Below are positions 6,610 to 15,113 of a stretch of 50,315 nucleotides of DNA, piece after piece; the first letter of the stretch is position 1, and every line of letters starts with the position of its first letter. Origin of the DNA: Bacteroidota bacterium (GTDB lineage Bacteria > Bacteroidota > Bacteroidia > Bacteroidales > SZUA-534); the NCBI GenBank assembly GCA_003250355.1, contig QKGS01000065.1, forward strand, positions 1-50,315, in the 5' to 3' direction. The translations under genes and the position numbers were made by a program. The notes below the pieces were generated by a model that was given only the letters and a program-made list of their open reading frames with translations, had not been told where the DNA came from and did not search any database.

Positions 6610-8718
6610 CTAATACTTCGGAGTTATTCCCATATTATACATCATAAATGCAAACATATCGGTGTACTCCTCAATAACTTTCTCGGTAGGTTTGCCGGCA
6701 CCATGCCCTGCATTGGTCTCTATCCTGATTAAAACAGGATTACTACCCTTATATTTTTCCTGAAGTGTAGCAATATATTTAAACGAATGTGCAGGCACAA
6801 CCCTATCGTCATGGTCGGCTGTTGTAACTAAAACCGGGGGATAATCTACGCTATCGCAAATGGAGTGAACCGGAGAATATTTATATAAATACTTAAACAT
6901 TTCTTCAGAATCCTCACTGGTTCCGTAGTCAGCAGCCCAATAACGACCTATAGTAAACTTATGATAACGCAACATATCCATAACACCAACTAAAGGAAAA
7001 GCAGCACCAAATAATTCGGGTCGTTGGTTTATTACCGCTCCAACTAGTAACCCCCCATTTGAACCGCCCATAAGTGCAATTTTCTTTTCTGAGGTATATT
7101 TTTCATTTATTAAATATTCGGCAGCTGCAATACAATCGTCAAAAACATTCTGCTTGTTCATTTTAGTGCCGGCTTTATGCCACTGTTCGCCATACTCTCC
7201 TCCGCCGCGCAAATTCATAACAGCATATATACCCCCCTGCTCAAGCCAAAGTAATCGGGTAAGGCTAAACGACGGGGTTAAACTAACATTAAACCCTCCA
7301 TAACCATAAAGCAATACCGGGTTTGAACCATCGAGCTTCAACCCTTTTTTATAAACTATAAACATTGGCACTTTAGTGCTGTCTTTACTTTCGTAAAACA
7401 CTTGCTTAGTCTCATAATCGCTATCGTTAAAATCGAGTTCCGATTTTTGAAAAAACACCGACTCATTATTTTTAATATCGTACTTATAAACCAACGAAGG
7501 TGTTGTAAACGATGTTATGGTATAGAAAGTAAACTCATCGGTTGGCTTACCGCTAAAACCGGAAACAGTACCCATAACCGGAATGTTTATTTCCGATTCA
7601 AATTCACCATACTTTGAGTATACCTTTACCTTACTATGGGCATGTTCAATATAATTTGCAATAAGCTTATCCCCTACGTAATTAACAGATTTTAACACTC
7701 CCTCACTTTCCTGAATTATATCTTCCCATTTTGGTTTTTTAGCATCATTTACGTCCAATGCCACAAGCTTATATTTTGGAGCGTCATAATTTGTCAGAAA
7801 ATATAACTTACCATCAACATAGTCAATCAATTCATAATCGTGAGTAAAAGCGGGAACTATATTTACAATAGGAGTATTATTCTTTAAGTCTTTGATATAA
7901 ATGCAGTTACCTGAGGTAGTTTCCGTTCCTGCTATTACCATATAATTATTATCGGACGATAACATTACATAAAAACCTCTTTCAGGGTGCTCAATATCTT
8001 GAAAAATCATTTCATCGGTTGCTTGTTGAGTACCCAATTTATGATAATATATTTTGCAATGTTTATTCTCCCCTTTTAGCTCATCGGCTTTATCGGGCTG
8101 GGGATAACTTGAATAATAAAAGCCTTTGCCACACCACGAAATATCTGAAAATTTAACCCACTTTATATGGTCGTCAAGCATTTGCCCTGTTTCAATATTT
8201 TTAACAAATATTTCGTTCCAATCGGAACCTCCACCGGCAACCGAGTATGCCAAATACTTTCCACAATTTGAAACCTGAAATAGTGTTAAAGCTACTGTTC
8301 CGTCACTTGATAATTTGTTAGGGTCGAGCAGAACTTGTCCTTCGTGGTTAATATTATTTTTCAAATAAAGTACCGACTGGCTTTGGAGTCCGTCGTTTTT
8401 CATAACAAACCATCGTCCCCCTTTTTTAACCGGTGCCGATATTTTGGGATAATTCCAAATATCGGTTAGTCGCTGCTTAATATTATTCCGAAACGGTATT
8501 TGCTCCAAATAATTATCAGTAACCTTATTCTGCGCCTTTACCCACTCTGCGGTTTCGCTGCTCATGTCATCTTCGAGCCAGCGGTATGGGTCGGGCACAC
8601 TATGCCCAAAATAAATATCGACAGTATCAACTTTTTTTGTCATCGGATATTCAATTTTATTTCCTGTTTTATAAGCCGATACAAAAATGGCTACAATTAT
8701 TACAACTAACAATCTCAT
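6610..8718 (-). CDS. Prolyl oligopeptidase family serine peptidase (S9A)
   Basis: 702 residues, the usual length. A short hydrophobic N-terminus (MRLLVVIIVAIFVSAYKTG) predicts export, followed by DPYRWLEDDMSSETAEWVKAQ, the hallmark start of the S9A beta-propeller region. The C-terminal alpha/beta hydrolase carries the nucleophile in GGSNGGLL (Ser about 553), the Asp region ADHDDRVVP (about 635-640) and the catalytic His in NAGHGAGKP (about 672). Such enzymes cleave short peptides after proline, here probably in the periplasm. The gene stands alone between the barrel gene and divergent rpsO. No lesion is visible. Confidence 0.93.
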   Translation of the reverse strand: MRLLVVIIVAIFVSAYKTGNKIEYPMTKKVDTVDIYFGHSVPDPYRWLEDDMSSETAEWVKAQNKVTDNYLEQIPFRNNIKQRLTDIWNYPKISAPVKKGGRWFVMKNDGLQSQSVLYLKNNINHEGQVLLDPNKLSSDGTVALTLFQVSNCGKYLAYSVAGGGSDWNEIFVKNIETGQMLDDHIKWVKFSDISWCGKGFYYSSYPQPDKADELKGENKHCKIYYHKLGTQQATDEMIFQDIEHPERGFYVMLSSDNNYMVIAGTETTSGNCIYIKDLKNNTPIVNIVPAFTHDYELIDYVDGKLYFLTNYDAPKYKLVALDVNDAKKPKWEDIIQESEGVLKSVNYVGDKLIANYIEHAHSKVKVYSKYGEFESEINIPVMGTVSGFSGKPTDEFTFYTITSFTTPSLVYKYDIKNNESVFFQKSELDFNDSDYETKQVFYESKDSTKVPMFIVYKKGLKLDGSNPVLLYGYGGFNVSLTPSFSLTRLLWLEQGGIYAVMNLRGGGEYGEQWHKAGTKMNKQNVFDDCIAAAEYLINEKYTSEKKIALMGGSNGGLLVGAVINQRPELFGAAFPLVGVMDMLRYHKFTIGRYWAADYGTSEDSEEMFKYLYKYSPVHSICDSVDYPPVLVTTADHDDRVVPAHSFKYIATLQEKYKGSNPVLIRIETNAGHGAGKPTEKVIEEYTDMFAFMMYNMGITPKY

Positions 8719-8784
8719 TTTGAATAATATTAAAAATTCAAAGAAAATAAAAGAAAAAGTAATTTTAAAATATTAACCATATAT

Positions 8785-8816
8785 ATTGCTTGTTAAAAAC
8801 ATAAGCCGTATATTTG
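8785..8816 (+). promoter_or_regulatory. rpsO promoter
   Basis: ATTG (8785-8788), a 20-bp spacer and TATATTTG (8809-8816) fit the Bacteroidota -33/-7 consensus. Transcription would start near 8822, giving a leader of about 50 bases before the ATG at 8876. Confidence 0.7.
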
Positions 8817-8875
8817 CATCCTTAAATTTATAAGGATATACTTATATTGTTTTACTTAAAAAAGACAACACGGTT

Positions 8876-9145
8876 ATGTACTTAACAGCAGAAAAAAAAC
8901 AAGAGTTTTTCAAAACTTACGGAAAAGGGGCAGAAGATACCGGCTCTATTGAAGGTCAGGTAGCTCTTTTTAGTTATCGTATTGCTCACTTAACTGAGCA
9001 CTTAAAAAGCAACAAGAAGGATTACAGCACACAACGCTCACTTCTTAAGTTAGTAGGTAAGCGCAGAAGCTTACTCGATTTCCTAAAAGCTAATGATATT
9101 GAAAGATATCGTGCAATTATTAAAGCTCTTAATCTTAGAAAATAA
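8876..9145 (+). CDS. rpsO: Small ribosomal subunit protein uS15
   Basis: 89 residues, the normal length for S15. Conserved blocks are visible: DTGSIEGQVALFSYRIAHLT, then HLKSNKKDY, RSLLKLVGKRRSLLDFL and the C-terminal RYRAIIKALNLRK. S15 binds 16S rRNA helix h22 in the central domain and helps build the platform of the 30S subunit. It is a single-gene unit with its own promoter and a strong terminator 11 bp after the stop codon. The leader of about 50 bases could hold an autoregulatory site as in other bacteria, but no conserved structure is evident. Confidence 0.98.
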   Translation: MYLTAEKKQEFFKTYGKGAEDTGSIEGQVALFSYRIAHLTEHLKSNKKDYSTQRSLLKLVGKRRSLLDFLKANDIERYRAIIKALNLRK

Positions 9146-9156
9146 GATAAAACAAA

Positions 9157-9186
9157 AAAGGATTCCGGTTGGAATCCTTTTTTTTA
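9157..9186. terminator. Bidirectional terminator between rpsO and the Uma2 gene
   Basis: AAAGGATTCC (9157-9166), loop GGTT and GGAATCCTTT (9171-9180) form a perfect 10-bp stem. T runs follow on the plus strand, and A runs before the stem give a T run on the minus strand. It can therefore serve rpsO and the convergent gene ending at 9198. Confidence 0.9.
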
Positions 9187-9197
9187 TATTTTAAAAT

Positions 9198-9845
9198 CTA
9201 TTCAAATATTTCGTTTAAGTCAATTTTCAAATCGGGAAACATAACAGGACTAACAGTTTGCTCCGATACAAATTTACCCACCAATTGGTACTTATCGTTT
9301 ACTAAAGTGAAAATATCGAGAATCTTATTCTCGGGGTCTACTATCCAATATTCTTTTACTCCATTCTCCTGATAAAGCTCAAACTTATTTTTAATATCTT
9401 TCGAGGCTGTTGAAGGCGACAATATTTCAATTATTAAATCGGGAGCACCTATACAGCCATTGTTATCGAGCTTATAACGGTCACAAATTATGCAAATATC
9501 GGGTTGAACTACCGTAAAAGTATTTTTACTATTGTTTCCATTTGGAAAACGAACATCAAATGGAGCCGAAAAAATCTTACACGATTTTCCTCGCAAATAA
9601 CTACCGATAGTTATGTGCAAATTACTTGACAATATCTGATGATATGAAGCCGGAGCTGGCGACATTTTAAATATTTTACCCTTTATTAATTCAACACGCT
9701 CTTTAAATTGCCATTTCAAATAATCGGCATACGAGTATAATTTATCCATACTCAACATTGATATATCTGTAATAATATCGTGCTGAGTAACACCGCAACC
9801 TACCGAAGGCTCATTAACGTTATTATATTCATTGCCCGTGTTCAT
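9198..9845 (-). CDS. Uma2-family (DUF820) restriction-endonuclease-like protein
   Basis: 215 residues if started at the ATG at 9845. The Uma2 core is clear: YADYLKWQFKERVELIKGKI, MSPAPASYHQILSSNL, then the PD-(D/E)XK residues in VVQPDICIICD and GAPDLIIEILSPSTASKDIK, and GVKEYWIVDPENK. The family has a nuclease fold but no established role outside cyanobacterial expansions. A promoter -7 box ends only 5 bases upstream of this ATG, so translation may start inside at Met30 or Met33 (YSYADYL follows), where homologues usually begin; the exact start is uncertain. It is monocistronic, convergent with rpsO, and shows no toxin-antitoxin partner. Confidence 0.88.
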   Translation of the reverse strand: MNTGNEYNNVNEPSVGCGVTQHDIITDISMLSMDKLYSYADYLKWQFKERVELIKGKIFKMSPAPASYHQILSSNLHITIGSYLRGKSCKIFSAPFDVRFPNGNNSKNTFTVVQPDICIICDRYKLDNNGCIGAPDLIIEILSPSTASKDIKNKFELYQENGVKEYWIVDPENKILDIFTLVNDKYQLVGKFVSEQTVSPVMFPDLKIDLNEIFE

Positions 9846-9849
9846 ATTG

Positions 9850-9880
9850 CAAAGTTACGAAATAATGGAGTAAATTCAAG
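9850..9880 (-). promoter_or_regulatory. Promoter upstream of the Uma2-family gene
   Basis: On the minus strand, CTTG (complement of 9880-9877), a 19-bp spacer and TAACTTTG (complement of 9857-9850) match the consensus. The expected start site coincides with the first ATG at 9845. This implies a leaderless transcript or use of an internal start codon. Confidence 0.55.
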
Positions 9881-9986
9881 ACAAACCTCAATGCTATAAA
9901 ACCACAGAAACTAAAGTTGAATATCAATAGTCATTTCGACCAAATAGAGAAATTTTGTAATGCGGTATACTTCAGCAAAAAAGCTA

Positions 9987-10748
9987 TTATTCCTCCTCGT
10001 CGTCATTAGGAGGTTCTTTTAATAGTTGGTGGGCGGGTAGAACAAACGATATATAATTAATATTGTCGCCGTCATCGATATGAAGTTTTTCATAGTGAGT
10101 TTGAATCGACAATATTTCGTTTATCCATTGCTCAGAATACAAGTCGTCGGTATTTCTTAATATCTCAAGAGAATTAAAACCTGCTACTTTATTGGTATAA
10201 TTATACAAAAATGTACTGTCGGTTTTCAGATTAACAACACCGTTATGTTTCAAAAATTTTTGATAATATGTAAGGAAAGTTGTTGAAGTGAGCCTTTTTT
10301 TAGTCCTCTTTTTTTTCATTTGAGGGTCAGGGAAAGTTATCCATATTTCGCTTACTTCATTGGCTGCGAAGAATGAGTTTATAAGCTCAATTCTGGTTCG
10401 CAAAAAACCAACATTCTTCATTCCATTTTCAAACGCAGTAGTAGCACCACGCCACAACCGAGCACCCTTAATATCAACCCCTATATAGTTTATATCACTA
10501 TTCCTTTTTGCAAGCCCAATTGTATATTCCCCTTTTCCACAGCCTAGTTCCAATACTATCGGGTTGTTATTTTTAAAAAAATCGGTATGCCATTTCCCCT
10601 TCAAAGGGTGGTCTACTGCTACAAAGTCCTTAACATGAGGCTCTACCACATGTTCATAGCTTTTATTGTCGTTAAATCGTTTAAGCTTATTCTTCCCCAC
10701 TTTAGTAAAATATCTTGCTCTTGTTAAACTATTTTCTAAATTCTTCAA
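9987..10748 (-). CDS. trmB: tRNA (guanine-N7-)-methyltransferase
   Basis: 253 residues from a TTG at 10748; a GTG at 10700 (VGKNKLKRF) is an alternative that fits the N-terminus of many homologues. The AdoMet-binding motif is IVLELGCGKGEYTIGLA, followed by INYIGVDIKGARLWRGA. The family signature ITFPDPQMKKKRTKKRL binds the tRNA and catalytic site. TrmB makes m7G46 in the variable loop of tRNAs. The C-terminal tail is acidic (NDDEEE). The gene overlaps the end of gldH by 20 bp if the TTG is used, so ricT, gldH and trmB probably form one operon. Confidence 0.93.
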   Translation of the reverse strand: MKNLENSLTRARYFTKVGKNKLKRFNDNKSYEHVVEPHVKDFVAVDHPLKGKWHTDFFKNNNPIVLELGCGKGEYTIGLAKRNSDINYIGVDIKGARLWRGATTAFENGMKNVGFLRTRIELINSFFAANEVSEIWITFPDPQMKKKRTKKRLTSTTFLTYYQKFLKHNGVVNLKTDSTFLYNYTNKVAGFNSLEILRNTDDLYSEQWINEILSIQTHYEKLHIDDGDNINYISFVLPAHQLLKEPPNDDEEE

Positions 10749-11202
10749 CTCTTATGCCGGCATCGAGAATATGTTTTAGTTCTGTCTCACGCATGGCTTG
10801 CTGTAACCGAAACTTATATAGCCCTTTTTCAGGAAAGCGTACATACCCTTTATAAGGTATTTGGTACGACCAAATATTGCCAAATCCACTACCCAGCCAC
10901 TCTCCGCTTGGCTTTGCCAACATACACTCCAACGTATCCCTTTTAACCGAACTGTCGGGCAAGGTTGTTTCAATAAATAAAAACAAGTTAGAATAATTGT
11001 ATTGCCCATTAATGCGACAATTTACAAATATATTATATGCCACCTGGCCGCTTGGAATATTTACATCAAATGCAATAACTGAGTCTTTGTGCCATATCTC
11101 ATTATTGAAACTTATATTATTTTCATATAACCGATTGGCGTCGCAGCTACACATAAAACCTGCAATGCAAACAAACCATATTAATGGACTAACTGTTTTC
11201 AT
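10729..11202 (-). CDS. gldH: Gliding motility lipoprotein GldH
   Basis: 157 residues from the ATG at 11202. The N-terminus MKTVSPLIWFVCIAGFMCSC is a lipoprotein signal with Cys20 as the lipidated residue. The body has the GldH features YENNISFNNEIWHKDSVIAF and a C-terminal GLYKFRLQQAMRETELKHIL. GldH is needed for gliding in Flavobacterium johnsoniae and accompanies the type IX secretion/gliding machinery in Bacteroidota; it also occurs in non-gliding members. Its start overlaps the end of ricT by 14 bp, a conserved pairing in this phylum. Confidence 0.85.
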   Translation of the reverse strand: MKTVSPLIWFVCIAGFMCSCDANRLYENNISFNNEIWHKDSVIAFDVNIPSGQVAYNIFVNCRINGQYNYSNLFLFIETTLPDSSVKRDTLECMLAKPSGEWLGSGFGNIWSYQIPYKGYVRFPEKGLYKFRLQQAMRETELKHILDAGIRVEEFRK

Positions 11203-12349
11203 CTCTGTTTTGATTAAATCGGGGATTTGGTTTACGTTTTTTTCGCTTCTTATTATGCTGAGGCTTCTTATTGTCAAATCTATCAAGGCTTTCCTGACCA
11301 ACTACATCGGTAAAGTCGAGCTTTTCAGGTTTTGGCTCATTCGATGCTTGTATATCGCCAAGTATATATTGCTTACCCTTTTTATTTACACTTATTATTT
11401 CCTTAACCTTTTCAACCGATAGAGGGAATATGGTATTTAAATTTTCGTTATTAATGGCATACCACATAGTTCTTCTGAACACATCGGTTTTAATATGCGA
11501 AGCTTTTCCCTTTTCGGTATTTAAAATAAAATCTTGCTGTGGAAAATCTTTGCGCTCATCCATATAAGCATCAACCTCATAATTGAGACAACACTTAAGC
11601 TTACTGCACTGTCCGGCAAGCTTTTGCGGGTTAAGCGACAATTCCTGATATCGTGCTGCATTTGTAGTAACCGACACAAAGTTAGTAACCCACGAAGCAC
11701 AACAAAGCTCACGCCCGCAAGGCCCAATACCTCCTATACGCCCCGCTTCCTGTCGGGCACCTATTTGGCGCATTTCAATACGAATACTAAAGCGATCTGC
11801 AAGTACTTTTATAAGCTTACGAAAATCGACCCTTTCATCGGCTATGTAATAGAATATTGCCTTGGTTTTATCGCCCTGATACTCAACATCGCCAATTTTC
11901 ATATTTAATTTCAAATCAGCCGTTATTTTTCGCGATTCTATCATTGTCTCCTCTTCAAGAGCTATGGCTTCTTTCCATTTATCAATGTCGTACTGTTTTG
12001 CCTTACGGTAAATGGTTTTAAACTCAGTATCGGCACTTAAGCGATTCCTTTTAAGCTGTTTTAAAACCAATGGCCCTTTTAGTGCCACTATCCCTATGTC
12101 GTGTCCGGGCGAAGCTTCAACAGCAACAAAATCGCCAACTTCAATACTAATCTTATTTGCGTTGTAAAAAAAACCTTTACGAGTATTTTTAAATCGTATT
12201 TCGTAAATCTCGTCTTTATTTATAGCTTGTGGTATATCATTTAACCAATCAAATACATTAAGTTTTCCGCAGTATTTATATGTTGTAGCCGTTCCGTTAT
12301 CTATTGTTATTTTATTGAGGTTACATCCTCGTGAGAACTCATCGTTCAT
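11189..12349 (-). CDS. ricT: PSP1-domain regulatory protein, RicT/YaaT family
   Basis: 386 residues. The PSP1 core spans about 40-290 with GDFVAVEASPGHDIGIVALK, KIGDVEYQGDKTKAIFYY and the Cys-rich signature GGIGPCGRELCCASWVTNF, followed by LAGQCSKLKCCLNYEVDAY. In Bacillus, YaaT/RicT with YlbF and YmcA binds Fe-S clusters and adjusts RNase Y activity. In Bacteroidota the role is unproven, but the Cys set is intact. A highly basic tail (KKPQHNKKRKKRKPNPRF) could bind RNA. It is first in the ricT-gldH-trmB run. Confidence 0.88.
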   Translation of the reverse strand: MNDEFSRGCNLNKITIDNGTATTYKYCGKLNVFDWLNDIPQAINKDEIYEIRFKNTRKGFFYNANKISIEVGDFVAVEASPGHDIGIVALKGPLVLKQLKRNRLSADTEFKTIYRKAKQYDIDKWKEAIALEEETMIESRKITADLKLNMKIGDVEYQGDKTKAIFYYIADERVDFRKLIKVLADRFSIRIEMRQIGARQEAGRIGGIGPCGRELCCASWVTNFVSVTTNAARYQELSLNPQKLAGQCSKLKCCLNYEVDAYMDERKDFPQQDFILNTEKGKASHIKTDVFRRTMWYAINNENLNTIFPLSVEKVKEIISVNKKGKQYILGDIQASNEPKPEKLDFTDVVGQESLDRFDNKKPQHNKKRKKRKPNPRFNQNRDENS

Positions 12350-12530
12350 ATATTATATAGTTTATTTATTCGTATAAATTCGGGTAAAGATAGTTTTTTT
12401 TCTTAAATCAGCGAGTTGCCTTTTTGTGATGTAAATACGCACATATTGCAACTTCCCATACATTAAGCTATTTTTACAAAATAAAAAGAAACATAAACCA
12501 ATATACTATTCGATTGGTTGTTTTTTTGCT

Positions 12531-12560
12531 ATTGCTAAATAAAATCTTTTTATACTTTTG
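12531..12560 (+). promoter_or_regulatory. Promoter for the HAD-family gene
   Basis: TACTTTTG at 12553-12560 matches the -7 consensus. ATTG at 12531-12534, 18 bp upstream, serves as a -33 element. Translation starts 19 bp after the -7 box, leaving a very short leader. Confidence 0.5.
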
Positions 12561-12578
12561 CCGCTCATTTTTTAAAAT

Positions 12579-13208
12579 ATGCAGATAGATATAAGCAAAT
12601 ATAAGATTATACTATTCGACCTCGGCGGAGTAGTAATGGATATTGATATGAATAACACATATAGCGTGTTTGAAGAACTTGCCGGAAAGGCTAATGTTGA
12701 AAAATTCTTATTGTCCGATATTGTAAGTAAATTTGAGAAAGGCTTATTAACTCCCGACGAAATGTATTCTCAGTCGTGTTCTATTCTTGAACTCGACATA
12801 CCACAACAAGAATTTTTCGATATTTGGAATCTATTATTGCTTAGTTACCATTCCGAAAGAATTGATTGCATTAGAAAGCTTGCCAAAAACTACAAGGTAA
12901 TGCTTTTAAGTAATACTAACTATGTGCATATTCAAAAGGTTGAGGAGAAACTGTACAATGAATACGGAGAGCGTTTGAATAGTTTATTCAACAAGTTATT
13001 CCTTTCGTATGAGTTAGGTATGCTTAAGCCCGACAAAGAGATATTTAGCCGTGTTATAGAACAAACAGGTGTAGAACCGTCGGAAATATTGTTTATTGAA
13101 GATACTGCCAAAAATGCAAGTGCAGCTTCTGAATTGGGAATAAACACACTTGTAATAGAGCGAAATGAAAACTTTTACAAGTACCTCAAATTCGATTGCA
13201 ATAAATAA
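12579..13208 (+). CDS. HAD-superfamily hydrolase, subfamily IA
   Basis: 209 residues. Motif I is ILFDLGGVVMDID near residues 11-23, where the nucleophile Asp is followed by Leu-Gly-Gly rather than the usual DxD; this variant is common in the YihX-like branch. Motif II is MLLSNTN near 108. The Lys of motif III is in LKPDKEIFSRV, and motif IV is ILFIEDTAKNASAA. Relatives dephosphorylate sugar phosphates or flavin mononucleotide. The substrate here cannot be told from sequence. The gene is monocistronic with its own promoter and a bidirectional terminator after it. Confidence 0.9.
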   Translation: MQIDISKYKIILFDLGGVVMDIDMNNTYSVFEELAGKANVEKFLLSDIVSKFEKGLLTPDEMYSQSCSILELDIPQQEFFDIWNLLLLSYHSERIDCIRKLAKNYKVMLLSNTNYVHIQKVEEKLYNEYGERLNSLFNKLFLSYELGMLKPDKEIFSRVIEQTGVEPSEILFIEDTAKNASAASELGINTLVIERNENFYKYLKFDCNK

Positions 13209-13219
13209 TTTATAAAAAC

Positions 13220-13248
13220 AAAAAAAGCTCCTGTTGGGAGCTTTTTTT
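13220..13248. terminator. Bidirectional terminator
   Basis: AAAAAAAGCTCC (13220-13231), a short TGTTG loop and GGAGC followed by a T run (to 13248) form a strong hairpin with U tracts on both strands. It serves the HAD gene and the convergent secreted-protein gene. Confidence 0.9.
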
Positions 13249-13265
13249 GTTTTTATAATGTGTAA

Positions 13266-14054
13266 TTATTTCTTTTTAAAGGTTTCGGTTTTATCACCGT
13301 AATTTAGAAAGTAATCTCCTTTTTTAAGATTTGCAATTGACACCCTGGCATCAATACCTTTTTTTACAAGATTTCCATAGTAATCGTAAATTTCAAACAT
13401 GGTTTCTTGAGAAAATATTATGTTATCGTCATTTTTATCTATTGAAAATGTTACAGGAGAATCCATTGAGCGAAAGCGAACTTCCTTACTGTATCTTGGT
13501 TTTTTTGTGTAGTCAACTTGTTTGATTCTAAAACGATTGTTGCCTGTATGAGGGCTAACTTTTACAGAGTAGCTATTTTGAGTAGCAGTACCTTTGCCTT
13601 CAACTTCTCCTACCTTAACCCATTTGTTCCAACGAAATTGCTCTACAACAAAAGGTAGAGAACCGCTTTCGCCGGTTGTTTTCCATGAAAACTCACCATC
13701 GGAACTTACCTTTAGGTAGCTGGCTAAATATGTACTCTGAGGCTCTAAAACTTCAGGGTTTATTATTTTAGGGGAACAGCCGTCTTTGTGTTTTATTTGA
13801 ATATCGAGCTTGTCGCCTTTTTGAAACTGAAATATTGTAAGGTCTATTTCAAATGCCGATGAGTTTATTTCATCTGTTGTCATCTGTCCGTTTACTCTAA
13901 CTTCATAAACACAGAAACCAACTCCCGATGAGGCAAATGGGTTCATTACATATATGTTTTTCCCTTGGTAAACCCCTTGTATATTGATTTCTCCTGCATA
14001 ACTGCCGATAAACAGAATCGTAAGGAAAAATACTATTATAGTTCTAAGCTTCAT
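13266..14054 (-). CDS. Secreted protein with T9SS-like C-terminal region, function unknown
   Basis: 262 residues. A signal peptide (MKLRTIIVFFLTILFIGSYA) is followed by beta-rich sequence without a recognised enzyme domain. The N-terminal part NIQGVYQGKNIYVMNPFASS resembles the start of a conserved Bacteroidota secreted family. The C-terminal 55 residues (FEIYDYYGNLVKKGIDARVS, then IANLKKGDYFLNYGDK) follow the T9SS type A pattern, in which a short Ig-like domain ends in KGxYxL...G-K. This suggests export by the type IX system, fitting the presence of gldH. It has no operon partner and faces an AT-rich 260-bp gap before lgt. Confidence 0.75.
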   Translation of the reverse strand: MKLRTIIVFFLTILFIGSYAGEINIQGVYQGKNIYVMNPFASSGVGFCVYEVRVNGQMTTDEINSSAFEIDLTIFQFQKGDKLDIQIKHKDGCSPKIINPEVLEPQSTYLASYLKVSSDGEFSWKTTGESGSLPFVVEQFRWNKWVKVGEVEGKGTATQNSYSVKVSPHTGNNRFRIKQVDYTKKPRYSKEVRFRSMDSPVTFSIDKNDDNIIFSQETMFEIYDYYGNLVKKGIDARVSIANLKKGDYFLNYGDKTETFKKK

Positions 14055-14312
14055 CTATCTGATGTGATTTAATATTGGGTTATAGTAGTTAAACTTCTCA
14101 ATTATTTTATTAATTATTATACGGTAAGCACCAAAACTAATACAAAATTTTTTTTTATGAAAATTTAGATAATTAATTATTAATAAATACTGTAAAAATG
14201 TATGTTTAGCCGACTCATTATTTTATATAAAAATATAATTATTGCCACATTTGCCTATTTAATAGGGGTTGGTATGTCAAATTATTATTAATTTGCGCAA
14301 AAAAAACAGAGC

Positions 14313-15113
14313 ATGATAAATTTTATTCATTGGTCTCCAAAACCGGAGTTGTTCTCAATTAATTTATTCGGTATGGAGTTTGCTCCACGCTGGTATGGAG
14401 TTTTATTTGCCGCAGGTTTTGTATTAGGATATTATATTATAAAGCAAATATTCAAAAAAGAAGGAATAAAACAGGAACTACTCGATAGTCTTACTGTATA
14501 TATGTTTCTTGGCACAGTTGTAGGTGCTCGACTTGGGCATTGTTTATTTTACGAACCTGCATATTACTTAGCCGACCCCATAAAAATATTTAAGATTTGG
14601 GAAGGAGGGCTTGCAAGCCATGGGGCTGCAATTGGTATATTAATTTCGTTGTATTTATTTGGAAAGAAGCATAAAAAACCATTCCTGTGGGTAGTTGACC
14701 GTATTGTTATAGTTACAGCTTTGGGTGGTGCTTTTATCAGATTAGGCAACCTTGTAAATTCCGAAATAGTAGGCAACCCTACCAATGTATCGTGGGGTTT
14801 TGTGTTTGAACGTTTAGGAGAAGATTTTGCTCGCCATCCGGCTCAGTTATATGAGGCATTAGCGTATTTTGCTATATTCGGAGTTTTGTGTTTTATGTAT
14901 TCCAAAACCAAATGGGGACAAATGAATGGTGCACTATTCGGGTGGTTTTTGGTTTTTGTTTTCGGCTTTCGCTTTTTTGTTGAATTTACAAAAGATGTAC
15001 AAGTCGATTTTGAACAAGGAATGACACTTATTATGGGACAAATATTAAGTATCCCATTTGTTTTAACCGGAGTTGCAATGCTATATTTTGCAAAAAAGAA
15101 GTATAAGAAATGA
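14313..15113 (+). CDS. lgt: Phosphatidylglycerol-prolipoprotein diacylglyceryl transferase
   Basis: 266 residues with about seven membrane segments. The substrate-binding motif GGLASHGAAIGI (His-Gly) near residues 95-106 and the Lgt signature GGAFIRLGNLVNSEIVG near 140-156 are present. Lgt transfers diacylglycerol from phosphatidylglycerol to the Cys of prolipoproteins in the inner membrane and is essential in Gram-negative bacteria. The 3' end overlaps the next gene by 4 bases (ATGA), so the downstream lipoprotein is translationally coupled. A TTAATTTG at 14288-14295 is a one-mismatch -7 box, too weak to list separately. Confidence 0.96.
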   Translation: MINFIHWSPKPELFSINLFGMEFAPRWYGVLFAAGFVLGYYIIKQIFKKEGIKQELLDSLTVYMFLGTVVGARLGHCLFYEPAYYLADPIKIFKIWEGGLASHGAAIGILISLYLFGKKHKKPFLWVVDRIVIVTALGGAFIRLGNLVNSEIVGNPTNVSWGFVFERLGEDFARHPAQLYEALAYFAIFGVLCFMYSKTKWGQMNGALFGWFLVFVFGFRFFVEFTKDVQVDFEQGMTLIMGQILSIPFVLTGVAMLYFAKKKYKK

